A stretch of 64,000 nt of DNA from positions 53,621-117,620 of the forward strand of contig CAJCJH010000085.1 in NCBI GenBank assembly GCA_903970615.1. The letters run 5' to 3'. The notes beneath the pieces were generated by a model, which was not told where the DNA came from, searched no databases, and saw nothing but the letters and a program-made list of their open reading frames with translations. Origin of the DNA: Rhodospirillales bacterium (lineage in GTDB: Bacteria > Pseudomonadota > Gammaproteobacteria > Nevskiales > Nevskiaceae). Position numbers and translations under genes: made by a program. Shown here in pieces: positions 49,368 through 58,087 of the stretch. Position 1 is the first letter of the stretch, and each line of letters opens with the position of its first letter.

Positions 49368-50075
49368 TTAGGCCGGCTTACGGCAGTGCATGAAGTAATT
49401 GACATCGAGATCGCTGGCGCTGAGGCTCGCGCTTTTGAGCAGCGGGTTGTAGCGCAGACCGGTTACGTTTGCCGATTCCAGGCCAGCAGCGCGCGTCCAG
49501 CGCAGCAGTTCCGACGGACGGATGAATTTCGCATATTCGTGAGTGCCGCGCGGCAGCAGGCGCAGGGCGTATTCGGCGGCGACGATCATCAGCGCATAGG
49601 ATTTCGGATTGCGGTTGATAGTGGAAAAAAACACGTCGCCGCCGGGCTTGGTCAGCCGCGCGCAGGCTTCGATGATCGAAGCCGGGTCGGGCACGTGTTC
49701 CAGCATTTCCATGCAGCAGACGACATCGAAACTGGCCGGCGTTTCATCCGCCAGTAGTTCGGTGCCGATGCAGCGGTAATCGATGTTCAAGGCCTGCGCC
49801 TGCGCATGCTCGATGGCGATATCGATCGAAGCTTTTGCAAGGTCGATGCCGACCGCGTGTGCACCAGATCGGGCCAGCGCTTCGGTGAGAATGCCGCCGC
49901 CGCAGCCCACATCGAGTGCGGATTTTCCGCGCAGGCGGCCGCTGTTTTGCTCGATATACCGCAGCCGCACGGGATTGATCACATGCAGCGGCGCCATTTC
50001 ACCGCGCGCATCCCACCACTGCGCCGCGAGTGCCTCGAAGCGGGAAATTTCGCCAGTGTCGACGTTGGTGGTCAT
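49368..50075 (-). CDS. ubiG: Ubiquinone biosynthesis O-methyltransferase
   Basis: 235-residue UbiG, which performs both O-methylations in ubiquinone synthesis. The SAM motif I is SALDVGCGGGILTEALARSG, and family features are ISRFEALAAQWWDARGEM at the N-terminus, MEMLEHVPDP and STINRNPKSY. Start ATG 50075. Precedes gph and yciK on the same strand. Confidence 0.97.
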   Translation of the reverse strand: MTTNVDTGEISRFEALAAQWWDARGEMAPLHVINPVRLRYIEQNSGRLRGKSALDVGCGGGILTEALARSGAHAVGIDLAKASIDIAIEHAQAQALNIDYRCIGTELLADETPASFDVVCCMEMLEHVPDPASIIEACARLTKPGGDVFFSTINRNPKSYALMIVAAEYALRLLPRGTHEYAKFIRPSELLRWTRAAGLESANVTGLRYNPLLKSASLSASDLDVNYFMHCRKPA

Positions 50076-50134
50076 GTGTTAAATGAATAATGTGGGCTAA
50101 ATCATTGCAGCACAAGCGGAATCGCCGCCTGATT

Positions 50135-50150
50135 TGTGACCTGGATCATA
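50135..50150. promoter_or_regulatory. CRP/Clp-like half-consensus site upstream of ubiG
   Basis: TGTGACCTGGATCATA reads TGTGA-N6-TCATA, one base off the TGTGA-N6-TCACA core. It lies 60-75 bp upstream of the ubiG start and between ubiG and mtaD. Regulation is inferred from the motif alone. Confidence 0.35.
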
Positions 50151-50276
50151 TTTAGTCTGCAGATTTTGCGCTGAATCGAGGCTGAACCTGATTCGGCTGC
50201 TGGAAAGTTGCCGCAGACGCAGCCTGGCATGAATCGACAAGTGTCCGTCGTTGGAGCGGCCTCTCGCGTGCCGCGT

Positions 50277-51602
50277 TCAACCGCGAATGCAATCGCGCCA
50301 TTCACGTCCACGCGCGATCGCAGCGTCCTGATCCATCGTTTGCAGCTGTCCTTTGCGCAGCAGCGCGCGTCCGCCGACAAACACATCGGTGACCTGATCG
50401 CGCGAGGCTGCATAAACAATTTGCGACAGCACGTTGTAAACCGGCTGCGTCGATGGATGATCCAGATCGATGGCAATGAAATCCGCCGATTTGCCCTTCA
50501 CCAGCGAGCCGATTTCAGCCTCCAGACCGAGCGCGCGAGCGCCGCTCAGCGTGGCCATCTGCAATGCCATCGGCGCAGGCAGCGCGCGCGCATCGCCGGC
50601 CACGGCTTTCGCCAGCAGCGCGGCGCTGCGCATTTCGCCGAGCATGTCGAGATCGTTATTGCTGGCCGCGCCATCGGTACCGAGCGCGACGTTCACGCCT
50701 GCCGCCAGCAGCTTTGCGATCGGTGCGAAACCGCTCGCCAGTTTCAGATTCGATTCCGGACAATGCACTACCGAAACGCCGAGCGTGCCGGCTTCGGCGA
50801 TCTCGGCATCGCTGAGCTGCGTCATGTGTACGGCGATGAAATCGGTGCCGAGCAGATCGAGTTCGCGCAGCCGCGTCCACGGCCGTTTGCCGCTGGCAGC
50901 GATCGCGTTTTTCACTTCGCCCGCGGTCTCATGAACGTGCATATGCACCGGCACATTCAGTTCGTTGGCGAGTTCTCGGATGCGCAGCAACGGCGCGTCG
51001 GAAACGGTATAAGGCGCATGCGGCGCGAACGCGGTGCTGACCCGCGGCAGGTTGCGCACGCGCTCGAACACATCCAGCCCGCGATGCAGATACTCCTGCC
51101 AATCGGCGGCCCAGGCCGTGGGGAAATCCATCACAATCATGCCGACGACTGCGCGCAGCCCAACCTGTGCGGCAACTTCCGCAGTTGCATCCGGAAAGAA
51201 ATACATATCGCTGAAACAGGTGGTGCCGCCGCGGATCATTTCAGCCGCGGCGAGTCGCACGCCGTCGGCGCAGAACGCCTTGCCGACGTGCTTGCCCTCG
51301 GCCGGCCAGATGTGATTTTGCAGCCAGTCCATCAGCGCCAGATCATCCGCCAAGCCGCGCATCAGACTCATCGCCGAATGCGTATGCGCGTTGACAAATC
51401 CGGGCAGCAGCGCGTGATGCGGCAGTGTGATCGTCTCGCGCGGTGCGTAAGTCTGCCGGGCGAAATCCACCGGCAGCACGTCAACGATGCGGCCGCCATC
51501 GACCGCCAGCGCATGATCTTCCAGCACGCGGTCGGCGGCGGGCTCGATCGGAATCAGCCAGCGCGGAATCACCAGTAGATCGATGGTTTGCGGGTTGGTC
51601 AT
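50277..51602 (-). CDS. mtaD: 5'-methylthioadenosine deaminase (TRZ/ATZ family)
   Basis: 441-residue amidohydrolase. Metal ligands lie in [15 protein letters not shown] (HxH), [12 protein letters not shown] and [16 protein letters not shown]. The P. aeruginosa homologue PA3170 deaminates 5'-methylthioadenosine to methylthioinosine, and the local order mtnA-mtaD-ubiG-gph-yciK is the same, so this activity is the best guess. It diverges from mtnA. Confidence 0.92.
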   Translation of the reverse strand: MTNPQTIDLLVIPRWLIPIEPAADRVLEDHALAVDGGRIVDVLPVDFARQTYAPRETITLPHHALLPGFVNAHTHSAMSLMRGLADDLALMDWLQNHIWPAEGKHVGKAFCADGVRLAAAEMIRGGTTCFSDMYFFPDATAEVAAQVGLRAVVGMIVMDFPTAWAADWQEYLHRGLDVFERVRNLPRVSTAFAPHAPYTVSDAPLLRIRELANELNVPVHMHVHETAGEVKNAIAASGKRPWTRLRELDLLGTDFIAVHMTQLSDAEIAEAGTLGVSVVHCPESNLKLASGFAPIAKLLAAGVNVALGTDGAASNNDLDMLGEMRSAALLAKAVAGDARALPAPMALQMATLSGARALGLEAEIGSLVKGKSADFIAIDLDHPSTQPVYNVLSQIVYAASRDQVTDVFVGGRALLRKGQLQTMDQDAAIARGREWRDCIRG

Positions 51603-51710
51603 CGAGAACGTCTGCTCGGCGATTCAAGGCATTGCGGCGTGATGGAGACCGGCGGCTCAGTTTGTCCTTCTGCCGGTTTAGAATGCGCGCCATTAAACCT
51701 GCCGGACGAG

Positions 51711-52736
51711 ATGATGACAAGCCAGCCCGCGCACGCGCAAAGCGCCGTGCAGCCGATCATATGGACCGGCGCCAGCCTGCGTCTGCTGGATCAGCGCGTG
51801 CTGCCCGCGCAGGAGCGCTACCTCGATTGCAAAACCGCGGCCGAAGTGGCCGAGGCGATCCACAGCATGGCGGTGCGTGGCGCGCCGGCGATCGGCATCG
51901 CCGCGGCGTATGGCTTGGTGCTGGATGCGCGCACCGATGCGCAGGCTTTCGATCACGCCGATGCACTGTTGGCGGCATCGCGGCCGACCGCGATCAATCT
52001 GCGCTGGGCGCTGGCGCGGATGCGCGGCGTGTGGACTCATGCGCGCGATGTTGCGAGCCTCGAAAAGGAAGCGCGCCGCATTCACCAGGAAGACTTGCGC
52101 CAGAACTTGCAGATGGCCGAACTCGGTGCCGCGCTGTTGCCGCAAGGCGCGCGCGTGCTCACGCATTGCAATACCGGCGCGCTTGCCACTGGCGGCCACG
52201 GCACCGCACTTGGCGTGATCCGCACCGCGCACGCGCAAGGCAAACTCGCCGCGGTTTACAACACCGAAACGCGGCCCTGGCTACAGGGCGCGCGGCTCAC
52301 CGCCTGGGAATTGCAGCGCGAAGGCATCGCCGCCAAGCTGATTGCCGACAGCGCCGCCGCGCATCTGATGAACCGTGAAAAAATCGATTGGGTGATCGTC
52401 GGCGCCGACCGTATCGCCGCCAATGGCGACACCGCCAACAAGATCGGCACTTACATGCTCGCGGTCGCCGCGCAGCGCCACGGCACGCGCTTCATGGTGG
52501 TCGCGCCGACCGGCACGTTCGATCCGAATTGCGCCAGCGGCGAGCAGATCCCGATCGAGGAACGCGAGCCTGAAGAACTCACGCGCTTCCGCGGCGAAGC
52601 TATCGCGCCGCCGGGTTTCGATGCCTTCAATCCGGTATTCGATGTCACGCCAGCCGAACTGATCGACGCCATCGTCTGCGAGCGCGGACTGATCGAAGAA
52701 CCGACTGCGGCGAAGATTCGTGCGCTGTTAAGTTAG
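51711..52736 (+). CDS. mtnA: Methylthioribose-1-phosphate isomerase
   Basis: 341-residue MtnA in methionine salvage, converting methylthioribose-1-phosphate to methylthioribulose-1-phosphate. Key segments are [16 protein letters not shown], the catalytic Cys in [17 protein letters not shown], and the catalytic Asp in [18 protein letters not shown]. The first ATG of the adjacent pair (51711, 51714) is used. Divergent from mtaD. Other salvage genes (mtnB, mtnC) are not seen. Confidence 0.96.
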   Translation: MMTSQPAHAQSAVQPIIWTGASLRLLDQRVLPAQERYLDCKTAAEVAEAIHSMAVRGAPAIGIAAAYGLVLDARTDAQAFDHADALLAASRPTAINLRWALARMRGVWTHARDVASLEKEARRIHQEDLRQNLQMAELGAALLPQGARVLTHCNTGALATGGHGTALGVIRTAHAQGKLAAVYNTETRPWLQGARLTAWELQREGIAAKLIADSAAAHLMNREKIDWVIVGADRIAANGDTANKIGTYMLAVAAQRHGTRFMVVAPTGTFDPNCASGEQIPIEEREPEELTRFRGEAIAPPGFDAFNPVFDVTPAELIDAIVCERGLIEEPTAAKIRALLS

Positions 52737-52771
52737 CTCGACTTTATTAGAAGCTCGAATCGGAACAGTTG

Positions 52772-53296
52772 ATGATCCATACCCTCGGAAACCGCCAGCC
52801 GGAAATCGCAGCCGATGCCTGGATCGCGGATAACGCAAGCGTGATTGGCAGCGTGTATCTGGCGGCGCGGAGCAGCGTGTGGTTTAACAGCGTGCTGCGC
52901 GGCGACAACCATCACATCTATCTCGGCGAAGGCAGCAATGTGCAGGACGCTTCAGTGCTGCATACCGACGCCGGCATCGATCTGCGCATCGGCAACGACT
53001 GCACCGTCGGCCATCAGGTGACGCTGCATGGCTGTACGATCGGCGATAACAGTCTGATCGGTATTCACAGCGTGATCCTGAATGGCGCGGTGATCGGTCG
53101 CAATTGTCTGGTCGGCGCCGGCAGCCTGATTACCGAAGGCAAGACATTTCCCGATGGCGTGTTGATCGTCGGCAGCCCCGCCGTCATCAAGCGCGAGTTG
53201 AAGCCGCAGGAGATTCAGCGCATTACATTATCGGCGCTCAGCTATGTGGAAAATGCACGGCGCTTCCGCGAACAATTGAAGGCGCTGCCGGTCTGA
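52772..53296 (+). CDS. Gamma-carbonic anhydrase family protein
   Basis: 174-residue left-handed beta-helix protein with hexapeptide repeats. Three His ligands for a metal appear in ASVLHTDAG and TVGHQVTLHGCTIG. The family (YrdA/PaaY-like) includes gamma-carbonic anhydrases and thioesterases. ATG 52772 is used; a TTG at 52769 is in frame. Just upstream of a quinone oxidoreductase, with a 42-bp gap. Confidence 0.92.
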   Translation: MIHTLGNRQPEIAADAWIADNASVIGSVYLAARSSVWFNSVLRGDNHHIYLGEGSNVQDASVLHTDAGIDLRIGNDCTVGHQVTLHGCTIGDNSLIGIHSVILNGAVIGRNCLVGAGSLITEGKTFPDGVLIVGSPAVIKRELKPQEIQRITLSALSYVENARRFREQLKALPV

Positions 53297-53338
53297 GCGC
53301 TGCGGTTTTGATGCCGCACTCAAATTAAAAAATCAACG

Positions 53339-54337
53339 ATGCCCGGCATGAATCTCAACCCAATGCGTTTTGTCGATCACGGCAAAGGCGGCGATGCCTC
53401 GGTGCTGAAGCTGGCGACGATGGCGCGGCCGCAGCCACTCGCGGATGAGGTCTTGATCGAAGTGGCCTTCGCCGGCATCAACCGGCCGGATATCGCACAG
53501 CGCGCCGGGCTTTATCCGCCGCCGACCGATGCCTCGCCGGTGCTAGGTCTGGAAGTGGCGGGCGTCATTGTCGCCATCGGCACGGAAGTGGTTCGCTGGA
53601 AAATTGGCGATGCGGTGTGCGCGCTCACGCCCGGTGGCGGCTATGCCGAATTCTGCGTTGCGCCCGCTGCACATTGCCTGCCGATCCCGGCCGCGATGTC
53701 GCTATGCGCCGCTGCCGCCTTGCCGGAAAACTGGTTCACCGTCTGGGGCACGATCGCGCAGCAAGGCGCGCTGAAACGCGGCGAAACCCTGTTGGTGCAT
53801 GGTGGCAGCAGCGGCATCGGTGTGGCGGCGATTCAACTCGGAAAACTGCTGGGCGCGTGCGTGCTGACGACTGTCGGCAGCGCTGCCAAAGCCGAGTTCT
53901 GCCGCCAGTTGGGAGCGGATGCCGCAATCAACTATCGTACGGATGATTTCGTTGCGGAGGTCCGCAAAAATGCCGGGTCGGTCGACGTGATTCTCGACAT
54001 GGTTGGCGGCGACTATCTGGCCAAAAATGTCTCGCTGCTCGGCTTCGGCGGCCGGCTCGTGCAGATTGCGACGCTCGGCGGCAGCAAGGCCTCGCTCGAA
54101 CTCGCGCAGGTGTTGATGAAGCGCCTGATCGTCACTGGCAGCACCCTGCGGCGCCGCAGTCGGGAAGAGAAATCGCTGATCGCAGCAGCACTCGAAGACA
54201 ATATATGGCCGGCGGTTGCCGACGGCCGTATTCGCAGCATCGTCGATAAAGTGTTTCCGATCGAACAGGCTGCCGAGGCGCATCGTCTGATGGAAAGTTC
54301 GCAGCACATGGGCAAGATCGTATTGGCGATGAAGTAA
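53339..54337 (+). CDS. NAD(P)H-quinone oxidoreductase (PIG3 type)
   Basis: 332-residue medium-chain reductase of the PIG3/TP53I3 branch. N-terminal FAGINRPDIAQRAGLYPPP and the Rossmann motif VHGGSSGIGVAAIQLGKLLGA are typical. ALPENWFTVW matches the family too. ATG 53339, with ATG 53348 as an alternative. A second quinone reductase of the window (see 41157) belongs to a different branch. Confidence 0.92.
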   Translation: MPGMNLNPMRFVDHGKGGDASVLKLATMARPQPLADEVLIEVAFAGINRPDIAQRAGLYPPPTDASPVLGLEVAGVIVAIGTEVVRWKIGDAVCALTPGGGYAEFCVAPAAHCLPIPAAMSLCAAAALPENWFTVWGTIAQQGALKRGETLLVHGGSSGIGVAAIQLGKLLGACVLTTVGSAAKAEFCRQLGADAAINYRTDDFVAEVRKNAGSVDVILDMVGGDYLAKNVSLLGFGGRLVQIATLGGSKASLELAQVLMKRLIVTGSTLRRRSREEKSLIAAALEDNIWPAVADGRIRSIVDKVFPIEQAAEAHRLMESSQHMGKIVLAMK

Positions 54338-54345
54338 TAAGTTTC

Positions 54346-54897
54346 GTGGCATTTGGAAATGGCATTGCCAAGGATTTCACAAGTCATTACTTGAAAAGAG
54401 TCATTACCATTAAAAGCCTTATTCTGAAAACCAGTTTTCTCGCTCGCTTCCGTGCGATTTTGATGATGTTAGTGATGTCATCACTCGCGGCTTGTTCGAT
54501 GCAGCCGGATGAGTCGATAGCGCCTGCTGATAAGCAGATTCGCGCACTGATGGATGCGCAGCAACTGGCCTGGAATCGCGGCGATATCGAAGATTTCATG
54601 CAAGGTTACTGGCACGATGATCGTCTGCGATTCGAATCCGGAACGACAACGATGTCCGGCTGGCAGGCGACTTACGATCGTTACCTCAAGCGTTACCCGG
54701 ATCGTGCCGCGATGGGCACCCTGCAATTCTCGAATGTGCAGATCACCACGCTCGATAAGGACCATGCCACGGCGACCGGCGGCTGGGCATTATTGGGGCG
54801 AGCGAACGATGTTCCACATGGCACTTTCGTGCTCGATCTGCGCCGCTTCGACAAGAACTGGAAGATCGTCAAGGATCACACCGAATCGGCGTCGTGA
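54346..54897 (+). CDS. Lipoprotein with SnoaL/NTF2-like domain
   Basis: 183-residue predicted lipoprotein. The signal region contains MMLVMSSLAACSM with a lipobox (SLAAC, Cys near residue 50), followed by a cone-shaped NTF2-like/DUF4440 domain (about 60-180): MDAQQLAWNRGDIEDFMQGY, then TYDRYLKRYPDRAAMGTLQF and WKIVKDHTES. The N-terminus is uncertain; TTG 54391 or a shorter start could be used. The domain usually binds small hydrophobic ligands or is catalytic. Role unknown. Confidence 0.78.
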   Translation: MAFGNGIAKDFTSHYLKRVITIKSLILKTSFLARFRAILMMLVMSSLAACSMQPDESIAPADKQIRALMDAQQLAWNRGDIEDFMQGYWHDDRLRFESGTTTMSGWQATYDRYLKRYPDRAAMGTLQFSNVQITTLDKDHATATGGWALLGRANDVPHGTFVLDLRRFDKNWKIVKDHTESAS

Positions 54898-54958
54898 CCG
54901 CTTCAAATCGAAAGGCGCAATGCTTGATCTGTGGATCGACGCCAGGCTTTGCGCATCA

Positions 54959-55477
54959 CTACTCGGAGGCTTTCGGCGTGTCGTACCGCAGCAGTTCGCC
55001 GTCGCCTGGATTCAGCTTATGCCAGACGCGAAGTCCGAAGCGCAGATGCGCAGCCGCGCAGGTCGGCATTTCGATGAACGGACAATCCGCCAGCAGCCGG
55101 GCGAAATCCGAGAAGCCCGGATTGTGGCCGAACATCAGCACATGAGTATCGGCATCGTCGAAGGCGCGCACGATTTCCAGCAGCGTACCCGGCATGGCTT
55201 CGTAAATCTTTTCCTGCAGGACGATTTCGGACTGCGGAATGTTCAGGGTGTCGGCGAAAATCTGCGCCGTCGTCAAGGCACGCAGCGCCGGGCTCGATAC
55301 CAGTCGAACCTTGTTGATGGTCTCGCGTTGAAGCACTGCGGCAAAGCGGCGCGCCATGGTCGGTGCATCCCGCAGACCGCGGGCATTCAAGGGCCGCTCG
55401 AAGTCACTCAGCGTGCCATCGGCCCAGCTGGATTTGGCGTGACGGATCAGCGTCAAACGCCGCTCGGACTTACTCAT
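54959..55477 (-). CDS. sixA: Phosphohistidine phosphatase SixA
   Basis: 172-residue histidine-phosphatase-family enzyme. The catalytic His is in TLIRHAKSSW, and the second His is in MFGHNPGFSDFA. SixA dephosphorylates phosphohistidine in phosphorelays and the nitrogen PTS. The start at 55477 overlaps the rsmJ stop (55470) by 8 bases, so translation is probably coupled. Confidence 0.9.
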   Translation of the reverse strand: MSKSERRLTLIRHAKSSWADGTLSDFERPLNARGLRDAPTMARRFAAVLQRETINKVRLVSSPALRALTTAQIFADTLNIPQSEIVLQEKIYEAMPGTLLEIVRAFDDADTHVLMFGHNPGFSDFARLLADCPFIEMPTCAAAHLRFGLRVWHKLNPGDGELLRYDTPKASE

Positions 55478-56225
55478 GCTGCTGCGCCTGTGCTGCGATG
55501 ACATAAACATCGAAGCGCAATTGCGTGGATTGCAGGCTCATCGAAGGCGCGCGTCCGGCGAGCCAGGGCGCCTTCGATGGCCGCTTCACCACCACACGCA
55601 GCCGCGCCGCGCCGAGTGCCAGCGGCAGTAGCGAATCCGCATCTTCATCGCCTTCGGTGAGGTCGCGCAAAATCTGCATTTCCTTTGACGGCAGCGCGGT
55701 TTTGCCATCTTCCGGATACATCGGATCGAGATAAACCACGTCGTATGGACGATCCAGAATATGTGGGTCTTTTAGCGCGCTGGACGAATCGAGTGCGAGC
55801 AGATCGATGCGTCCTGCGACGTCGGCCTGTGCGGGATTATTCAGTGCGCGTTGATGTGCATCGCGCAGCAATTCCATCACGCTCGGATTCCGCTCCGCGA
55901 GGGTGACCTGCGCGCCGAGTGCGGCCAGCACGTAGCCATCGCGGCCCAGCCCGGCAGTGGCATCGAGAATGCGCAGCGGCCGGCCGGCGGCTTTATGCAG
56001 GCCGACTGCGCGCGCCATCGGTTGGCGTTTGCCGGCGGCGATACGGCGTTGTATTTCCGGCTGCATCCAATCGATGCTGATCGCGCCAAAGGCGGGCCGA
56101 TGCCGCGCGCGCAAGCTCAGGCGCGGCGGCGTGAAATCCTCGCAGATTTCCAGCGCAAACGAAAAACCCCGGGTGTGATCGCCCGGGGCCGGTGCTTCGA
56201 TCGCGTTTTGCGTCTGCTCAGGCAA
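55470..56225 (-). CDS. rsmJ: 16S rRNA (guanine-1516 N2) methyltransferase; start uncertain
   Basis: Methyltransferase of the RsmJ/YhiQ family. Motif I is ILDATAGLGRDGYVLAALG, the catalytic YLDPMYPEDGK is present, and the C-terminal VVVKRPSKAP matches. Conserved sequence begins at about LSLRARHRPAFGAISIDW (near 56120). The open frame extends to a TTG at 56225, but that TTG lies inside the end of the upstream SCP2 gene, and a Rho-independent terminator for that gene (56161-56188) sits within the first codons. The real start is therefore likely nearer 56153-56114 (CTG or TTG codons). Confidence 0.85.
   Translation of the reverse strand: MPEQTQNAIEAPAPGDHTRGFSFALEICEDFTPPRLSLRARHRPAFGAISIDWMQPEIQRRIAAGKRQPMARAVGLHKAAGRPLRILDATAGLGRDGYVLAALGAQVTLAERNPSVMELLRDAHQRALNNPAQADVAGRIDLLALDSSSALKDPHILDRPYDVVYLDPMYPEDGKTALPSKEMQILRDLTEGDEDADSLLPLALGAARLRVVVKRPSKAPWLAGRAPSMSLQSTQLRFDVYVIAAQAQQHE
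56161..56188 (-). terminator. Rho-independent terminator after the SCP2 gene, inside the rsmJ reading frame
   Basis: On the minus strand CCCCGGG (complement of 56182-56188) pairs with CCCGGGG (complement of 56167-56173) across 8 nt and runs into TTTTTC. It lies 30 bp after the SCP2 stop at 56218, in the 5' part of the annotated rsmJ frame. Confidence 0.8.
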
Positions 56226-56535
56226 GCTTGGAAGCGTCGAAAAATCCCGACATGCGCTGCGCCAGCATCAGATCGCCATCGATCTGTAGCTTGCCGGTCA
56301 TGAACGCCGTCATGCCGTTCAGTTCGCCTTTCAGCAGCGCGATGAGATCGTCGTCTTCCATTGTGATGGTGACGTCGGGGCTGGGCGCGGCGCCTTCGGT
56401 GACTTCACACTTGCCGTCCTGAATGGTGGTGTAAGCCGGCTTCGAGGTGTTGAACTGGATTACGCAGTTGGTGCCCGCCGCATCTTCGGGACTAAACGCG
56501 GCCGGAAGCAATTTCAGAAAATCGAGTGCGCTCAT
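56218..56535 (-). CDS. SCP2 sterol-binding domain protein
   Basis: 105-residue SCP2-fold lipid-binding protein. Core segments are IQFNTSKPAYTTIQDGKCEV, VTITMEDDDLIALLKGELNG and MTAFMTGKLQIDGDLMLAQ. Stand-alone SCP2 domains bind acyl-CoA or sterols. ATG 56535 has GGAG at the right distance. It is followed by a clear terminator. Confidence 0.93.
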   Translation of the reverse strand: MSALDFLKLLPAAFSPEDAAGTNCVIQFNTSKPAYTTIQDGKCEVTEGAAPSPDVTITMEDDDLIALLKGELNGMTAFMTGKLQIDGDLMLAQRMSGFFDASKLA

Positions 56536-56686
56536 GGTGTGCTCCAAAAAGTGAGGCCGCAGCTTACCCGCGACGCGGCGCTCAGGCAATGCGCGGATGC
56601 ATTGCGCCGTCGTCCGTTTGAGGTAGTTCAGGATGTGGATCCGGAACGGCTTGCAAAAGTTCGCCAGCCTTGGCGATCGCTTCCAT

Positions 56687-57409
56687 TCAGATCAGCACGC
56701 GCTCGATGGTGGTCTCCGTGCAGCGCAGATATTCCTTTCGTTGTGGAGTCCAGTCCGCCAGCACGATGCGCTCGACTTCACGATCATTCACCTGCATTCG
56801 ATGCTCTGCCGGCCGATGCGTATGGCCGTGAATGATGCGGTCGATCGGAGTTTGCTTGAAGGTACTGATGATCGCATCGTCAGTGACATCCATGATCGCC
56901 GCCAGCTTATGGTACTTGCCGATTTCACTGCGGCCACGCGCCGCGCCGCCGATGCTTCGACGCAGCTTCTCCGGCAATTTCAGGAATACCGACTGCACAC
57001 CGCGATGATGCGCGAAGCGGCGCCAGCGTAGATAAGCGGTATCCGCAGTGCAGTAAAGATCGCCATGCGAAAGCAGCGTCGGCAGGCCCGCGAGCATCAG
57101 CTCGATCGGGTCATTCAGCAGCGTCATGTTGGTCGCGGCGGCGAAACGCTTGCCGACCAGAAAATCCCGATTGCCGTGCATGAAATAAAGCGCGACTCCG
57201 GCGTCGCTGGCCGCGCGTAGTTGAGCGACTTCATCCGCATAATCGACCAGGCCGACATCGTCGCCGAGCCAGGTTTCAAACAGATCGCCGAGGATGTAAA
57301 CCGCGTCCGAGGTTCGCGCCGGGCCTTGCAGGAATGCAGCAAAGGCATCGCGCAGCGGCGAGGGCGCAATCGGTAGATGCAGATCCGATAACAGTAAGGT
57401 CACGCTCAC
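56687..57409 (-). CDS. lpxH: UDP-2,3-diacylglucosamine diphosphatase
   Basis: 240-residue metallophosphatase of lipid A synthesis. Metal motifs are SDLHLPIAPSP, GDLFETWLGDD, HGNRDFLVG, SHGDLYC and HGHTHRPAEH. Length and motif spacing are canonical. Its start overlaps the stop of the cyclophilin gene by four bases, implying co-translation with it and dusA. Confidence 0.96.
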   Translation of the reverse strand: MSVTLLLSDLHLPIAPSPLRDAFAAFLQGPARTSDAVYILGDLFETWLGDDVGLVDYADEVAQLRAASDAGVALYFMHGNRDFLVGKRFAAATNMTLLNDPIELMLAGLPTLLSHGDLYCTADTAYLRWRRFAHHRGVQSVFLKLPEKLRRSIGGAARGRSEIGKYHKLAAIMDVTDDAIISTFKQTPIDRIIHGHTHRPAEHRMQVNDREVERIVLADWTPQRKEYLRCTETTIERVLI

Positions 57410-58083
57410 GGCTTGAAGCAGGCCGTGGGCACCAGCGCCGCGGGTATCGGCGTGGGAGCATCGCGCGGCAGCCGTTCGGCATGTTCGATCAACACCGGCG
57501 TCAGCGGCGCATCCTGCTCGAACGGCCCGCTCGTACCGGTGCTGACAGCGGCGATTCGATCGGCCACGTCCATGCCCTCGACAACGCGGCCGAATACCGC
57601 ATAGCCGTGCTCGCGGCCAGGGATTTCTGCGTGCGGATCGAGCTTCCGGTTGTCGGCGAGATTGATGTAGAACTCCGCCGTCGCGGAATCCGGCGCTTCA
57701 TCGCGCGCCATGCCAAGCGTGCCGCGCAGGTTGGAAAGTCCGTTGCCGGCTTCGAGTTTGATCGGCGCATGCGCCGGCCTTTCCTGCTGCGCGATATCGT
57801 AGCCGCCGCCTTGAATCACGAAGCCCGGCACCACACGATGGATCAGGCTGCCGTCGTAATGGCCTTCGCGCACATAACGCAGGAAGTTGTCGACGCTGAG
57901 CGGCGCATGTTCACGATCGAGCTGCACGACGATATCGCCCATCGAAGTCTGCAAACGCACGCGCGGCGCAGGATCCGCATCCGGTGCCAGCAGACTGCAA
58001 GCGCCGAGCGCGCAGCTAAGTAATATGCCCGCGATTTGCGCTGCGATCCCAAGCCGTTTTGTGTGCCGATGATCGGGCATCAA
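57406..58083 (-). CDS. Periplasmic cyclophilin-type peptidyl-prolyl isomerase (lipoprotein)
   Basis: 225-residue cyclophilin. The N-terminal signal (GIAAQIAGILLSCALGACS) has a lipobox LGAC, so it is a predicted lipoprotein. The catalytic domain contains LIHRVVPGFVIQGGGYDI, FYINLADN and HGYAVFGRVVEGMDV. It lies between lpxH and dusA, 4 bp from the dusA stop. Confidence 0.92.
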   Translation of the reverse strand: MMPDHRHTKRLGIAAQIAGILLSCALGACSLLAPDADPAPRVRLQTSMGDIVVQLDREHAPLSVDNFLRYVREGHYDGSLIHRVVPGFVIQGGGYDIAQQERPAHAPIKLEAGNGLSNLRGTLGMARDEAPDSATAEFYINLADNRKLDPHAEIPGREHGYAVFGRVVEGMDVADRIAAVSTGTSGPFEQDAPLTPVLIEHAERLPRDAPTPIPAALVPTACFKP

Positions 58084-58087
58084 ACGC

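Noticed and set aside
50208..51578. 456-residue ORF antisense to mtaD
   Set aside because: Same reason: mtaD carries all metal ligands; the antisense frame has no recognisable domain.
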